A stretch of 64,000 nucleotides of DNA from Bacteroidales bacterium (GTDB lineage Bacteria; Bacteroidota; Bacteroidia; Bacteroidales; UBA932). The stretch is from NCBI GenBank assembly GCA_004552615.1, contig SFNZ01000002.1:7164-71163 (forward strand), written 5' to 3'. Below are positions 8,009 through 17,544 of the stretch, piece after piece. The translations under genes and the position numbers were made by a program. The notes under the pieces were generated by a model that ran no database searches, was not told where the DNA came from, and saw only the letters and a list, made by a program, of their open reading frames with translations. Each line of letters starts with the position of its first letter. The first letter of the stretch is position 1.

Positions 8009-9478
8009 TCAATATTTCAATATGTCGGAGATTCCGCTCTGGGCATTGTGCCGGTTCAGGGCGGTCACGAAATACTTGCCTTTCGAGGAGAGGGGATAGG
8101 AGAGGTCGGCCGTGACGTCCAGGAGGGTGGCTGTCTTGTTGTTGCCGTTGCTCAGATAGACAGCATAACAAGAAGCTTCCTCGACCTTGTCCCAATGCAG
8201 CTCGCCGCCCGATATCACCAGATTCTGCGGAACCGGAACCGGGGCATCGGCTGACGTGCCCCCGAGATGAGGCATCAGGGCTTTCCTGCTGAACGCCCTC
8301 TTGATATTGCTCTGCACCCCTTTAGGATTCTCCTTCAGGGTACTGCTGTTGTAGATGAGATGTCCTGAGACATTCTTCTGTGCGGCGAGACTGCATTGAG
8401 TCTCGAACTCCGTCGCAGAAGACCAGCCCTTGCCGGATTCATCCGACTTGAACCCGCTGAGCGTATGTCCTATCATCAGCGGAGTGCTGCTTACATTCTG
8501 CGACCACCAGTCAAGCCTCGGGGTATAATAGTCCGTGTTCGCCTGGGTGGACCAATACAGCTGAGGTATAACCGCGTCAATCAACTTGGCGGAGCATACT
8601 GCCGGGACGTCGATATACTGGCTGTTGTAATTGTTGTTGTAGTTTCCCTGCGGACCGAGGGTATAGGCAATCTCCGGGCTGACCGAAAGCAGGGTATTCT
8701 TCACCAGCTTCACCATCTCGAAAATATTGCCCCTCCTGAAATCCTCAATGCTGCTGTATCCGCTGCCGTATTTGCTGTATTCAGCACTGTCGTCCAGCCC
8801 GTTCCCGATGGCGGAACCGGAAGGATAGAAATAATCGTCCATGTGGATGCCGTCAATGTCCGGATAACGCGTAACCAGCTCACGGACAATACCCGCTATC
8901 CTCTCCCTGACCTCGGGCAGGGCGGGATTGTACACCCAGATACCGGAATATTTCTTCACCATTGATTCCGGAATCATCGGGCTCAGCCCCTCGCTGAAAT
9001 AGGAAGTCGTCGCAATCCTGTACGGATTCATCCACGCATGGAACTCGATTCCTCGCTTGTGCGCCTCGTCAATCAGGAACCGCAGTACGTCATAACCCGG
9101 ATCCTTGCCGGGAGTTCCGGTGATGTATCGGCTCCAAGGCTCGTAAGATGAACTGTAGAAAGCGTCCGCCATTCCCCTTACCTGGAAGAATACGGCATTG
9201 ATGCCCAAAGACTTGTAGAGGTCGAGATAATCCGTGTAGACCTTTTTCTGCCCGCCCTGTGAATAGTCCCCTGCAGGCCAGTCGATGCCCCATACCGTGG
9301 CCATCCACGCTCCGCGCATCTGTGCCGGCGGAAGGACTGGGTTCTCCTTCACGATTTCAGGCCTGTCATCATCACCTTTTTCAGGATTGTCCGGGGTTGT
9401 CTTTTCCTTGTCGCAGGCTGCGGCCAGCATTATCAGCGCTGCCGCTGCGAATTTTCTGATGGTTGATATTGTCTTCAT
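8009..9478 (-). CDS. GHL10 family glycoside hydrolase-like lipoprotein
   Basis: A 489-residue lipoprotein: signal peptide with lipobox LAAAC (Cys22). From about residue 54 it carries the glycosyl-hydrolase-like 10 domain (RGAWMATVWGIDWP, then NAVFFQVRGMADAFYSS and a HAWMNPYRI block, then DGIHMDDYFYP with conserved acidic residues), a TIM-barrel family linked to YngK and to cell-envelope glycans. A C-terminal fibronectin type III-like segment (about 405-485) ends the protein. Probably anchored on the cell surface or periplasmic face of the outer membrane. It is transcribed alone, divergently from fabG; the true substrate is not known. Confidence 0.88.
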   Translation of the reverse strand: MKTISTIRKFAAAALIMLAAACDKEKTTPDNPEKGDDDRPEIVKENPVLPPAQMRGAWMATVWGIDWPAGDYSQGGQKKVYTDYLDLYKSLGINAVFFQVRGMADAFYSSSYEPWSRYITGTPGKDPGYDVLRFLIDEAHKRGIEFHAWMNPYRIATTSYFSEGLSPMIPESMVKKYSGIWVYNPALPEVRERIAGIVRELVTRYPDIDGIHMDDYFYPSGSAIGNGLDDSAEYSKYGSGYSSIEDFRRGNIFEMVKLVKNTLLSVSPEIAYTLGPQGNYNNNYNSQYIDVPAVCSAKLIDAVIPQLYWSTQANTDYYTPRLDWWSQNVSSTPLMIGHTLSGFKSDESGKGWSSATEFETQCSLAAQKNVSGHLIYNSSTLKENPKGVQSNIKRAFSRKALMPHLGGTSADAPVPVPQNLVISGGELHWDKVEEASCYAVYLSNGNNKTATLLDVTADLSYPLSSKGKYFVTALNRHNAQSGISDILKY

Positions 9479-9598
9479 AAGTGTCAGTTGAATTCACCAA
9501 AGTTAGTCAACACTCTTCTCTTTTCCAATGCGGTTTCACCACACGACGGCCGTTTTTGCCAAAATTATGACAGATATTACCAAAAAGGCAGGGAAATA

Positions 9599-9630
9599 TT
9601 TGGCAGTGGAGAGGATAAGACTTATTTTTG
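9599..9630 (+). promoter_or_regulatory. Promoter for fabG
   Basis: A TTTG (9599-9602), 20 nt spacer and TATTTTTG (9623-9630) fit the Bacteroidetes consensus exactly, giving an mRNA leader of roughly 80 nt. The 10-mer TTTTTGCCAA occurs at 9553-9562 and again at 9625-9634 across the -7 box, and TGCCAAA/TTTGGCA form an inverted pair (9557-9563, 9599-9605) over the -33 box, which might be an operator. Confidence 0.7.
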
Positions 9631-9714
9631 CCAAGTGATAAGGGAAGATTTCGCGACCTTTATACCAATTTTAGCGCCAACTGGAAAATAAAAACACATA
9701 AACTTAATTAGAAA

Positions 9715-10461
9715 ATGGGACTTTTAAATGGTAAAGTGGCTCTCATTACAGGAGCTGCAAGAGGAATCGGAAAAGCCATTGCCCTCAGATATGCAGCCGA
9801 GGGAGCTGACGTGGCTTTCACCGATCTCGTCATCAACGAAGCTGCTGAGCAGACAATCAAGGAACTCGAGGCTTTCGGCCACAAAGTGAAGGGATACGCT
9901 TCAAACGCCGCTGATTTCGCCCAGACCCAGGAGGTCGTGGACCAGGTCATGGCAGATTTCGGTCACATTGACATTCTCGTGAACAACGCTGGCATCACCA
10001 AGGACGGACTCATGCTCAGGATGAGCGAGGCCCAGTGGGATGCCGTCATCAACGTCAACCTCAAGTCAGCCTTCAACTTCATCCACGCAGTAGTGCCTGT
10101 GATGGCAAGGCAGAGAGCCGGCAGCATCATCAACATGTCTTCAGTGGTAGGTGTTTCCGGAAATGCGGGCCAGTGCAACTACTCGGCTTCCAAGGCCGGC
10201 CTCATCGGCCTGGCAAAGTCAATCGCCAAGGAAATGGGTCCTCGCGGAATCCGTGCCAACTGCATTGCTCCGGGATTCATCATTTCCGACATGACCAAGG
10301 CTCTTCCTGACGAGGTCCGCGAGCAGTGGATGAAGACCATCCCTCTCCGTCGCGGCGGTACACCTGAGGATGTGGCCAATGTCGCCCTCTTCCTCGGAAG
10401 CGAGCTTTCATCCTATGTCAGCGGACAGGTAATCCACGTCTGCGGCGCGATGAACTGCTAG
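9715..10461 (+). CDS. fabG: 3-oxoacyl-[acyl-carrier-protein] reductase FabG
   Basis: FabG reduces 3-oxoacyl-ACP with NADPH in the elongation cycle of type II fatty acid synthesis. The 248-residue protein is a classical short-chain dehydrogenase: TGAARGIG cofactor loop (13-20), NNAG (90-93), catalytic Ser143, Tyr156 and Lys160 (YSASK), and the PG motif near 185. Length and the absence of extra domains fit FabG better than other SDRs, although family paralogues can be hard to separate. It is a single-gene transcript with its own promoter. Its stop is 8 nt from the stop of rodA on the other strand. Confidence 0.87.
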   Translation: MGLLNGKVALITGAARGIGKAIALRYAAEGADVAFTDLVINEAAEQTIKELEAFGHKVKGYASNAADFAQTQEVVDQVMADFGHIDILVNNAGITKDGLMLRMSEAQWDAVINVNLKSAFNFIHAVVPVMARQRAGSIINMSSVVGVSGNAGQCNYSASKAGLIGLAKSIAKEMGPRGIRANCIAPGFIISDMTKALPDEVREQWMKTIPLRRGGTPEDVANVALFLGSELSSYVSGQVIHVCGAMNC

Positions 10462-10469
10462 TCAATCCG

Positions 10470-11993
10470 TTAGAAATACTTCTTCTCCTGGTGGTCGAGG
10501 CTGATGAAAATCGCCAGCATTATGGTGAATGCCCACAGCGACGAACCTCCGTAGCTCATGAAAGGGAGAGGAATTCCGATTACCGGCATGATCCCTATGG
10601 TCATGCCGATATTTATGAACAGATGCATGAACAGGCAGCTTGCGAGGCAATAGCCGTAGATTCTGGTGAATGTCTCCCTGCTGTGTTCGGCATCTTTCAT
10701 TATCTGCCATATCAGCATCACATACAGGGCGATGACGGTTGCACATCCGAGAAATCCCCATTCCTCCCCGACGGTGCAGAAAATGAAATCCGTGCTCTGC
10801 TCCGGGACGAATCCGTAGGTGGTCTGGGTGCCGTTGAGGTATCCCTTCCCGGTGAGACCCCCTGAGCCGATGGCTATCATCGACTGGTTCACGTTGTAGC
10901 CCACTCCGGACGGGTCCTCCTTCATCCCGAGAAGCACCTCGATCCTCTTTCTCTGATGGTCCTGCAGCACATTGTAGAAGATGAAATCCACGGAGAAGAC
11001 CATAGCTATGCCCACGATGAAGGACAATACCGATATCTGGGCGAATCTGTCCCTGTATTTCGTTGCAAACCAGAGCACTACCGGGATAGCTGCCCCGGCG
11101 GCGCCCAGCAATATATAGAGCGGTTTCACCTTCATCAGGAAACTCCATCCGGAATTCTCTGCCGCGGCGACGATTTCCGGCTCGGCCTCTCCAGACGCCA
11201 CGATTTCAGCCCCCGGGACGAGGGTGTTCCGGAGATATTCCCAAATGGCTGGAAGAAAAGCGAAAAATGCAATCCCGACTCCTATCCCGAGAATCCATTT
11301 CCATGCGTTCTTGTGGTTCATCGCATTGCAGAGCAGGATAATTCCGAGAAGCACCATTATCGCAGTGTAAGGGGAGGATGTCATCGTCAGGATGAATACC
11401 AATATTGCAATGCCTATCATGGTGATAAGCCATCCGGAAAGCCCCTCGCGGTACAGGACGAAGATGAATCCGACATACACTAATGCCGAACCGGTCTCGC
11501 TCTCGGCCAGGATTATGAGCATTGGAAGGGCGATCACGAGCGCCACGGACAGGAAATTCCCCGGTTTCGTAATCTTGAATCCCGGCCTGCTCATCACGAA
11601 TGCTATCAGCAGGGACGTCGTTATCTTGGAAATCTCGGCAGGCTGGAACCTCACGGGCCCGAAGGCGAACCAGGATCTGGATCCCTTGACCTCCACCCCG
11701 AGGAAAATGACGGCTACCAACAGGAACAGCACCACCGTGTACAGGAGCCCTGCCCCGCTGTCCCACAGGTTCGGGCTGATGAGGAAAATGATGATGCCGC
11801 CCAGCCCGAATGCCGTGAGCATCCAGATGAACTGCCTCCCGCTGTTGGCCGAGAAGTCGAATATGCTGTTCACGTCGGCACCGTGGACGGATGCATAGAT
11901 GTTCACCCATCCGGTGAATACCAGAAGCAGGTAAATGATGACCAGCTTCCAGTCGTATGCCTGACCGATTGTTCTTCCGCTGTACCCGTCCAT
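10470..11993 (-). CDS. rodA: Peptidoglycan glycosyltransferase RodA (SEDS)
   Basis: RodA polymerises lipid II into glycan strands for side-wall growth, working with PBP2 and MreBCD. The 507-residue protein is polytopic (about 10 helices) and shows SEDS features: the SRSWFAFGPVRFQPAEISK block, with the conserved Q-P-[AS]-E, and the late VGEEWGFLG and PFMSYGGSS motifs. It is somewhat longer than the E. coli protein because of a longer extracytoplasmic loop region near 235-300, as in other Bacteroidetes. Only 3 nt separate it from mrdA upstream; it is the last gene of the mre operon. Confidence 0.93.
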   Translation of the reverse strand: MDGYSGRTIGQAYDWKLVIIYLLLVFTGWVNIYASVHGADVNSIFDFSANSGRQFIWMLTAFGLGGIIIFLISPNLWDSGAGLLYTVVLFLLVAVIFLGVEVKGSRSWFAFGPVRFQPAEISKITTSLLIAFVMSRPGFKITKPGNFLSVALVIALPMLIILAESETGSALVYVGFIFVLYREGLSGWLITMIGIAILVFILTMTSSPYTAIMVLLGIILLCNAMNHKNAWKWILGIGVGIAFFAFLPAIWEYLRNTLVPGAEIVASGEAEPEIVAAAENSGWSFLMKVKPLYILLGAAGAAIPVVLWFATKYRDRFAQISVLSFIVGIAMVFSVDFIFYNVLQDHQRKRIEVLLGMKEDPSGVGYNVNQSMIAIGSGGLTGKGYLNGTQTTYGFVPEQSTDFIFCTVGEEWGFLGCATVIALYVMLIWQIMKDAEHSRETFTRIYGYCLASCLFMHLFINIGMTIGIMPVIGIPLPFMSYGGSSLWAFTIMLAIFISLDHQEKKYF

Positions 11994-11996
11994 ATA

Positions 11997-13838
11997 TCAA
12001 TAAGTTTTGACTTTAGACATCAGGTCCCCGTCCAGGATTCTCTCCTCCAGCGGCTTGCGTTTTTCGTCGATGTAGCCGTTGAGATACTTCTCCACGAGCA
12101 GGGATGCTATAGGTGCCGACCAGGTGGCTCCGAAGCCGGCGTTCTCCACATAGGCAGCCACGGCTATCTTCGGATTGTCCATTGGGGCGAAGCAGATGAA
12201 CACTGAATTGTCCGCACCGCGTGGATTCTGTGCCGTACCTGTCTTGCCGCAGATGTCGAGTCCATCCACGGCTGCCACACTCGCGGTACCTCCCGAGCCG
12301 TACCCGCTGTTCACGGCCTTCCACATGCCCTTGATCACTTTCTTGAAATTGGTGGTGTCCACCATCGTGTACTGCCGTTCCCTGAACTTGTCATCTATCT
12401 TGAGAGAATCGGAATCCTTGATGATATGTGGTATGTAATAATATCCCCTGTTCGCTACGGTAGCGCACATATTGGCAATCTGGAGCGGAGTCACGCCGAT
12501 CTCTCCCTGCCCGATGGAAATGGAGATGACGGTGGTGAATTTCCATCCGCCCTTGCCATAGACTTTGTTGTAATACTCCGATGTCGGGATGGTCCCTCCG
12601 AGCTCTGCAGGGAAATCGCTCCCGAGCTTGTGCCCGAACCCGAAGCTTTCCACATATTCGTGCCACTTGTCTAGTGCCTCGGCCTCCCCGCTGTATTTCT
12701 TGTTCTCGAGGATATTGCGCATCACGTAGCAGAAATACCCGTTGCACGACATCATTATGGCCTCCTCTAGCGCAAGAGGCGAGCTGTGGGCATGGCATCC
12801 CAGTTTGTGGCTTCCGAAATAATAGCCCTTGTTGCACGGGTAAGTGTATTCCGGCTTCAGCACTCCCTCCTCGAGCCCTATGAGCCCGTTCACCAGCTTG
12901 AACACGGATCCCGGAGGATAAGGCGCCTGGACCGCCCTGTTGAACATCGGCTTGTGCGGGTCGCTGACGATTTCGCTGTAATGCTTTCCGATGTCGGACA
13001 GCATCTCCACGTCGATTCCCGGACTCGACACCATCGTCAGGATCTCTCCCGTGGAAGGTTCAATGGCCACGAGACTGCCCACCTTGTTCTGCATGAGCTG
13101 CTGGCCGTATTGCTGCAGGTCGGCGTCGATGGTGGTGACAATGTCTTTCCCCGGCACCGCCTCCTTGTCCATCTCACCGTCCTTGTATCGGGTCTCTATC
13201 TGGTTGTGGGAATTGCGCAGATATACGTGATAGCCTTTCTCGCCCCTCAGCTCCTTCTCCCTTGCTGCCTCTATGCCCGTTTTTCCGGCATAGTCCCCGG
13301 AACGGTATTCCCCGGGATGCTTCTTGATATAGGCCTGGTCCACCTCCGACACATATCCGAGAAGATTCCCTCCGGCATTCACCGGATAGTCCCTGATACT
13401 TCTGACCTGCCCCTTGAATCCCGGGAACTTGTACTGAACTTCGGCGAACTTCATATATGTCTCGGCCGGCAACTGCTTGAGCATCACCATGGACTGATAC
13501 CCGATACGCCTCCTGTTCATGCGGTATTCCGCCATCCTGCCCCTGATGAAATCAGGCTCCACCCCGAGCACTTCCGCGAGAAGCAGGGTGTCGAACTTCT
13601 CCACCTCCTTCGGCGTCACTAGGATGTCGTAGGCCACTTTGTTGCCGACGATGATCTTGCCGTTGCGGTCATAGATGACGCCCCTCGTAGGGTAGATGAT
13701 GTCATAGACCATCGAATTGTTGGAAGCGTCGATCTTGTAGCTGTTGTCGATTATCTGGATATAGAACAGTTTGGATAGCAGGATTCCTGCCATCACACAG
13801 AGCCCGATGCGTAGTTTATTGTCCCGTGAGAGATTCAT
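11997..13838 (-). CDS. mrdA: Penicillin-binding protein 2 (elongasome transpeptidase)
   Basis: A 613-residue class B PBP that crosslinks peptidoglycan in the rod complex. An N-terminal membrane anchor (about 10-28) precedes a dimerisation/pedestal domain with RGVIYDRNG (52-60), then the transpeptidase domain with all three motifs: SVFK (Ser311), SCN (364-366) and KTG (532-534). Length matches PBP2 of Bacteroidetes. It sits between mreD (3-nt gap) and rodA (3-nt gap), so expression should be tightly matched to its SEDS partner. Confidence 0.95.
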   Translation of the reverse strand: MNLSRDNKLRIGLCVMAGILLSKLFYIQIIDNSYKIDASNNSMVYDIIYPTRGVIYDRNGKIIVGNKVAYDILVTPKEVEKFDTLLLAEVLGVEPDFIRGRMAEYRMNRRRIGYQSMVMLKQLPAETYMKFAEVQYKFPGFKGQVRSIRDYPVNAGGNLLGYVSEVDQAYIKKHPGEYRSGDYAGKTGIEAAREKELRGEKGYHVYLRNSHNQIETRYKDGEMDKEAVPGKDIVTTIDADLQQYGQQLMQNKVGSLVAIEPSTGEILTMVSSPGIDVEMLSDIGKHYSEIVSDPHKPMFNRAVQAPYPPGSVFKLVNGLIGLEEGVLKPEYTYPCNKGYYFGSHKLGCHAHSSPLALEEAIMMSCNGYFCYVMRNILENKKYSGEAEALDKWHEYVESFGFGHKLGSDFPAELGGTIPTSEYYNKVYGKGGWKFTTVISISIGQGEIGVTPLQIANMCATVANRGYYYIPHIIKDSDSLKIDDKFRERQYTMVDTTNFKKVIKGMWKAVNSGYGSGGTASVAAVDGLDICGKTGTAQNPRGADNSVFICFAPMDNPKIAVAAYVENAGFGATWSAPIASLLVEKYLNGYIDEKRKPLEERILDGDLMSKVKTY

Positions 13839-13841
13839 GGC

Positions 13842-14351
13842 TTATTTCCTCTCGTTTGGATCCATCATGTGGGCGACGACGAGAGAGAGGCCAACTCCGG
13901 CCACAAGGGAAGCGGCGAATCTTATCAGGTTGAATACCAACGGTCTGGCAGGACCTCCGTCGGCCCAGATATAAACAATGAGGAAAATTCCCTGCACGAT
14001 CAGCAGGGCGAATGTCACCTTGCCTATGCCGTGTTTCCTCATGGAAATGTCCTCTCCCAGAAGAATCAGTTCCTTGCCGAACACGCTGTCGCAGATGAAT
14101 CTCTTGCAGGCGGCCACCGGCACGAGCGCTGCCGCATTAAGCCCTATCAGCCCTTCTGCGAGGAAATCTGTACCGAGCCCCGTTGCGAATGCAATCAGCA
14201 TGGTCCCCGCTGCTCCGATCTTCGTCGGCAGGCACAATATTGCGACCGGGAGGATACTGAGCGAGATGTAGGCGCTGATATGGAAATAATTGCATATCAG
14301 CAACTGAGCGCAAAGCGTCAGGAAAAACATTATGAAATAATTCTGCTTCAT
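13842..14351 (-). CDS. mreD: Rod shape-determining protein MreD
   Basis: A 169-residue integral membrane protein with five or six hydrophobic segments. MreD is poorly conserved in sequence, so the call rests on length, topology and its place between mreC (4-nt overlap) and mrdA (3-nt gap). It should link MreC to the rest of the elongasome in the inner membrane. The N-terminal part (FFLTLCAQLLICNYFHISAY) is typical of the short Bacteroidetes MreD. Confidence 0.88.
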   Translation of the reverse strand: MKQNYFIMFFLTLCAQLLICNYFHISAYISLSILPVAILCLPTKIGAAGTMLIAFATGLGTDFLAEGLIGLNAAALVPVAACKRFICDSVFGKELILLGEDISMRKHGIGKVTFALLIVQGIFLIVYIWADGGPARPLVFNLIRFAASLVAGVGLSLVVAHMMDPNERK

Positions 14352-15184
14352 CTTCCTCCTTGTCCGTCATCTCCTGCAAGTTCGTTGATCTCACGTATGT
14401 CCCTGTTTTTCACGAGAGTGACATATCTGAGTGCGGTGAAGTCCTGGAAAAGAGAGACCTCAACCTCGTATGTGGCTCCGTTCACGATTTTCGACTCCCC
14501 GACGGTGCCGAGCGGGATGTCTGCCGGGAAGATCGAAGAGAATCCGCTGGTATAGACGGTGTCTCCCTGGGAGAACCGGTACTGCAGTGGAATCTCCTTC
14601 AGCAGGGCGCCCCGGGACCCTTCCCCGTCCCATTGCATTGGCCCGGCCGCTCCCGAATTGCCTATGCGGGCGCTGATGCTTATCTCGCTGTTGAGGAACG
14701 AGATTGCGTAGGAATAATGCCTGCTCACCGCATCCACAATGCCGATTACTCCGGTGGATGTGACGATTCCAGTCTGCGGAGTCACTCCGTTCACGGAGCC
14801 CTTATTGATTATCAGGTAATTGTGCTGTTTGTTGATGCTGTTTTTCCGTATTTCCGCAGGCATGAACTCGAAGCGTGCGTCGCCATTGTCGTACATTGCT
14901 TCCGCAGCATCCTGCTCGCGGGCCCGGGTCGAAAGCGCATTGACCCTGTAGGTGAGTCTCAGCACCTCTTCAGACAGCCTTTCGTTTTCTTTCTTCAGCG
15001 AGGTATAGTAGCGGACCGATTCCGTAGCTCCCCAGACCGTGCCCATGAACCCGTGTGCGGCCCTGCTTATGAAGAAATCCTGCAGCGGGCCGTTGTCCCT
15101 CAACATATCAAGTGCGGCAATCTCCAATATGATGAAGACTGCCGTATTGATTATAGTTCCGGTTATGGTTCTTCTGCGGGGCAT
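14348..15184 (-). CDS. mreC: Rod shape-determining protein MreC
   Basis: A 278-residue bitopic protein: one N-terminal transmembrane helix (about 10-27), a coiled coil (about 60-95) and a periplasmic beta-barrel region containing GVTPQTGIVTSTGVIGIV, the typical MreC core in which bound elongasome partners are activated. Length matches the family. It overlaps mreD by 4 nt (ATGA) and follows mreB after one base. Confidence 0.92.
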   Translation of the reverse strand: MPRRRTITGTIINTAVFIILEIAALDMLRDNGPLQDFFISRAAHGFMGTVWGATESVRYYTSLKKENERLSEEVLRLTYRVNALSTRAREQDAAEAMYDNGDARFEFMPAEIRKNSINKQHNYLIINKGSVNGVTPQTGIVTSTGVIGIVDAVSRHYSYAISFLNSEISISARIGNSGAAGPMQWDGEGSRGALLKEIPLQYRFSQGDTVYTSGFSSIFPADIPLGTVGESKIVNGATYEVEVSLFQDFTALRYVTLVKNRDIREINELAGDDGQGGR

Positions 15185-15185
15185 G

Positions 15186-16208
15186 CTATCTCTTCAGGAA
15201 GGAGCAGTTCTCCGCATTCTTCAATGCGATGCAAGTTCCGCGTGCCACTGCGTGGAGAGGGTCCTCTGCCACGTGGAAAGGAATGTTTACCTTTTCCGTG
15301 AGCCTGATATCGAGGCCCCTGAGCAGTGCTCCGCCTCCTGAGAGGAAGATACCGTTCTCCACAATGTCGGAATAAAGCTCCGGAGGAGTCTGCTCGAGCA
15401 CGTGGAGGATGGATGATTCTATCCTTGTGATGGACTTGTCGAGGCAATGTGCCATTTCCTGATATGTAATCGTGGCCTCAACAGGGTGCGCGGTCATCAG
15501 GTTGGCTCCCTTCACGATGTATGGCTCAGGCCCGTCCACGAGGTCCGGAATCACCGCTCCCACGGCTATCTTGATCTTCTCGGCCGTGATCTCGCCCACC
15601 TTGATATTGTGCTGCTGCCTGAGGTATGTCTGGATATCGCTCGTGAACACGTCCCCGGCAGTCCTGATGCTGTCCTGGATGACGATTCCGCCGAGGGAGA
15701 TGACAGCGATTTCAGTGGTTCCTCCACCGATGTCCACCACCATGTTGCCCTTCGGGGCCTCCACCTCGAGACCGATTCCGAGAGCTGCCGCCATTGGCTC
15801 GGAAATGAGATACACATCCCTTCCGCCTGCATGTTCGGAAGAGTCCCTGACGGCCCTTATTTCTACCTCGGTACTTCCGGACGGAATGCCCACCACGAGC
15901 TTGAGGCTCGGGGAGAAGAATGTCCTTTTCTTGCTGTTGACCTGCTTGATGAATCCGCGGATCATCATCTCGGCTGCATTGAAGTCAGCTATGACCCCGT
16001 CTTTCAACGGGCGGATCGTCTTGATCCCGGGATGCTCGTGCTCGTGCATCAGTTTGGCCTTGTGCCCGAGTGCGATGCATTTCCCCGTATTGCTCTCGAC
16101 AGCTACGATGCTCGGCTCGTCCAGCACTATCTGGTCATTCTGGAAAATGACGGTGTTGGCGGTCCCGAGATCCATCGCAAGCTCTTGAGTCAGGAATGAA
16201 AATGCCAT
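15186..16208 (-). CDS. mreB: Actin-like cytoskeletal protein MreB
   Basis: MreB forms membrane-associated filaments that steer side-wall peptidoglycan synthesis. The 340-residue protein has the actin-fold ATP-binding motifs: DLGTANTVIF (phosphate 1), DIGGGTTEIAV (phosphate 2) and the GIFLSGGGALLRGL adenosine motif. The N-terminal MAFSFLTQELA provides an amphipathic start. It heads a five-gene operon mreB-mreC-mreD-mrdA-rodA with intergenic gaps of 1, -4, 3 and 3 nt. A TACTTTTA box (16248-16255, minus) one mismatch from the -7 consensus may serve it, divergent from ispD. Confidence 0.97.
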   Translation of the reverse strand: MAFSFLTQELAMDLGTANTVIFQNDQIVLDEPSIVAVESNTGKCIALGHKAKLMHEHEHPGIKTIRPLKDGVIADFNAAEMMIRGFIKQVNSKKRTFFSPSLKLVVGIPSGSTEVEIRAVRDSSEHAGGRDVYLISEPMAAALGIGLEVEAPKGNMVVDIGGGTTEIAVISLGGIVIQDSIRTAGDVFTSDIQTYLRQQHNIKVGEITAEKIKIAVGAVIPDLVDGPEPYIVKGANLMTAHPVEATITYQEMAHCLDKSITRIESSILHVLEQTPPELYSDIVENGIFLSGGGALLRGLDIRLTEKVNIPFHVAEDPLHAVARGTCIALKNAENCSFLKR

Positions 16209-16267
16209 ATCAAATGTTCAATTTTTCAGTTATTCACATAATTTCCGTAAAAGTACGAAAAAAAACT

Positions 16268-16275
16268 TAAATTTG
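16268..16275 (+). promoter_or_regulatory. -7 box for ispD
   Basis: TAAATTTG matches TAnnTTTG, ending 19 nt before the ispD ATG. No clear TTTG occurs at -33 spacing. The likely mreB box (TACTTTTA, minus, 16248-16255) lies back to back with it. Confidence 0.5.
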
Positions 16276-16294
16276 CTCGGTTATGTGAATCAAT

Positions 16295-17029
16295 ATGAAC
16301 AGAAAATCTTTTCTCGTAGTGATGGCCGCGGGACACGGTACCAGGATGGGTGCCGGGATGCCCAAGCAGTTCCTTTCATTGTCCGGAGTGGCCATCCTGC
16401 AGCGCACCATACAGAAGTTCATCGATGCGGTACCTGATATACAGGTAGTTACGGTCCTTCCTCCGGACGGGGAATACGTGGACTGGTGGAAAAATTACTG
16501 TCTAGTGAAGAACTTCTCATGTCCCCAGGCGATGGTATCTGGAGGGATCACCCGTTTCCATTCCGTCAAGGCGGCTTTGGACAGGATTCCGGACGGGGCT
16601 GTCGTCGCCATTCATGACGGGGTCAGGCCGATGGTTACGGAGGACCTGATAAGGTCAATGTTCTCGCGTTTTTCCGAAGATGAGACATGCAGGGCGCTGA
16701 TACCTGTCGTCCCCATGGTGGACACAGTCAAGATGCTGCACAAGGAAAAGGATACTTCAGGAAATACCATTTTGGTCCGTGCCGATGCTACGGAGCCGGA
16801 CAGGTCAGTCCTGTACGGCGCCCAGACTCCTCAGATGTTCCGTTCGGAAGACATCAGGGCCGCATACAGGCAGCCGTTCGACCTTTCGTTCACGGATGAC
16901 GCCTCAGTGGCCTCCGCATACGAAATACCTCTCGCGTTCTGTGAAGGCGAGAGGCTCAATTTCAAAATCACCACCCCGGAGGACCTTGTTCTTGCCGAGG
17001 CCGTCCTGAAAATCAGGGGAGAACGCTGA
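16295..17029 (+). CDS. ispD: 2-C-methyl-D-erythritol 4-phosphate cytidylyltransferase
   Basis: IspD couples CTP to MEP in the non-mevalonate isoprenoid pathway. The 244-residue protein begins with the nucleotide-binding loop AAGHGTRMGAGMPKQFL, has HDGVRP near 108-113 and a D-A-S segment (TDDASVASAY) near 200, all expected for IspD and distinguishing it from TarI-like relatives only moderately well. It is single-gene, divergent from mreB, and its stop is 8 nt from the stop of the Lrp-family gene. Confidence 0.92.
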   Translation: MNRKSFLVVMAAGHGTRMGAGMPKQFLSLSGVAILQRTIQKFIDAVPDIQVVTVLPPDGEYVDWWKNYCLVKNFSCPQAMVSGGITRFHSVKAALDRIPDGAVVAIHDGVRPMVTEDLIRSMFSRFSEDETCRALIPVVPMVDTVKMLHKEKDTSGNTILVRADATEPDRSVLYGAQTPQMFRSEDIRAAYRQPFDLSFTDDASVASAYEIPLAFCEGERLNFKITTPEDLVLAEAVLKIRGER

Positions 17030-17037
17030 CAGGGTTC

Positions 17038-17544
17038 TTAGTCCATTTCCTTTGTGATTCCGGAGAAACTGGTATTGTGGTAGTCCTTGACCCATACCTG
17101 ACGGTCAATGGCCTCGTCGAGGGCAATCATCGTCTCGGTGGCCAGAATATATGGAATCTTCTGGATGGTGTTCAGCAGGACTTCCATAAGATGGTCATTG
17201 TCAAAGCAATATATTTTCACCAACATGGCATATTTGCCAGTGACGAAATGACATTCCACCACTTCAGGAATTTTTCTGAGGTGACTTACCACTTCATTGT
17301 ACTTGTCAGCTTCCGACAGGGAAATGCTGATGAAGGCGCAGATGTTCAGGCCAAGAGCCTGCGGTTTCACTAAAAGCCTCGATCCGGTGATTACTCCGGC
17401 AGCCTCGAGCCTTTTCACTCTCTGGTGGATGGCAGCGCCCGATACGCCGCATTCGCGTGCGATTTCCAGAAACGGCATCCTTGCATTCTTCACAAGGAAT
17501 GACAAAATCTTCTGATCCGTCTGGTCAATGTGATACTTGCTCAT
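17038..17544 (-). CDS. Lrp/AsnC family transcriptional regulator
   Basis: A 168-residue regulator. The N-terminal winged helix-turn-helix (DQTDQKILSFLVKNARMPFLEIAR, then GVSGAAIHQRVKRLEAAGVI) is followed by a RAM ligand-binding domain (about 70-150) of the Lrp type. Members respond to amino acids and form octamers. The start at ATG 17544 (MSKYHID) is chosen because the family aligns from here; an ATG three codons upstream (17553) is also possible. It has its own transcript and no metabolic neighbour that reveals its ligand. Many Bacteroidetes carry this protein in single copy as a global Lrp. Confidence 0.9.
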   Translation of the reverse strand: MSKYHIDQTDQKILSFLVKNARMPFLEIARECGVSGAAIHQRVKRLEAAGVITGSRLLVKPQALGLNICAFISISLSEADKYNEVVSHLRKIPEVVECHFVTGKYAMLVKIYCFDNDHLMEVLLNTIQKIPYILATETMIALDEAIDRQVWVKDYHNTSFSGITKEMD

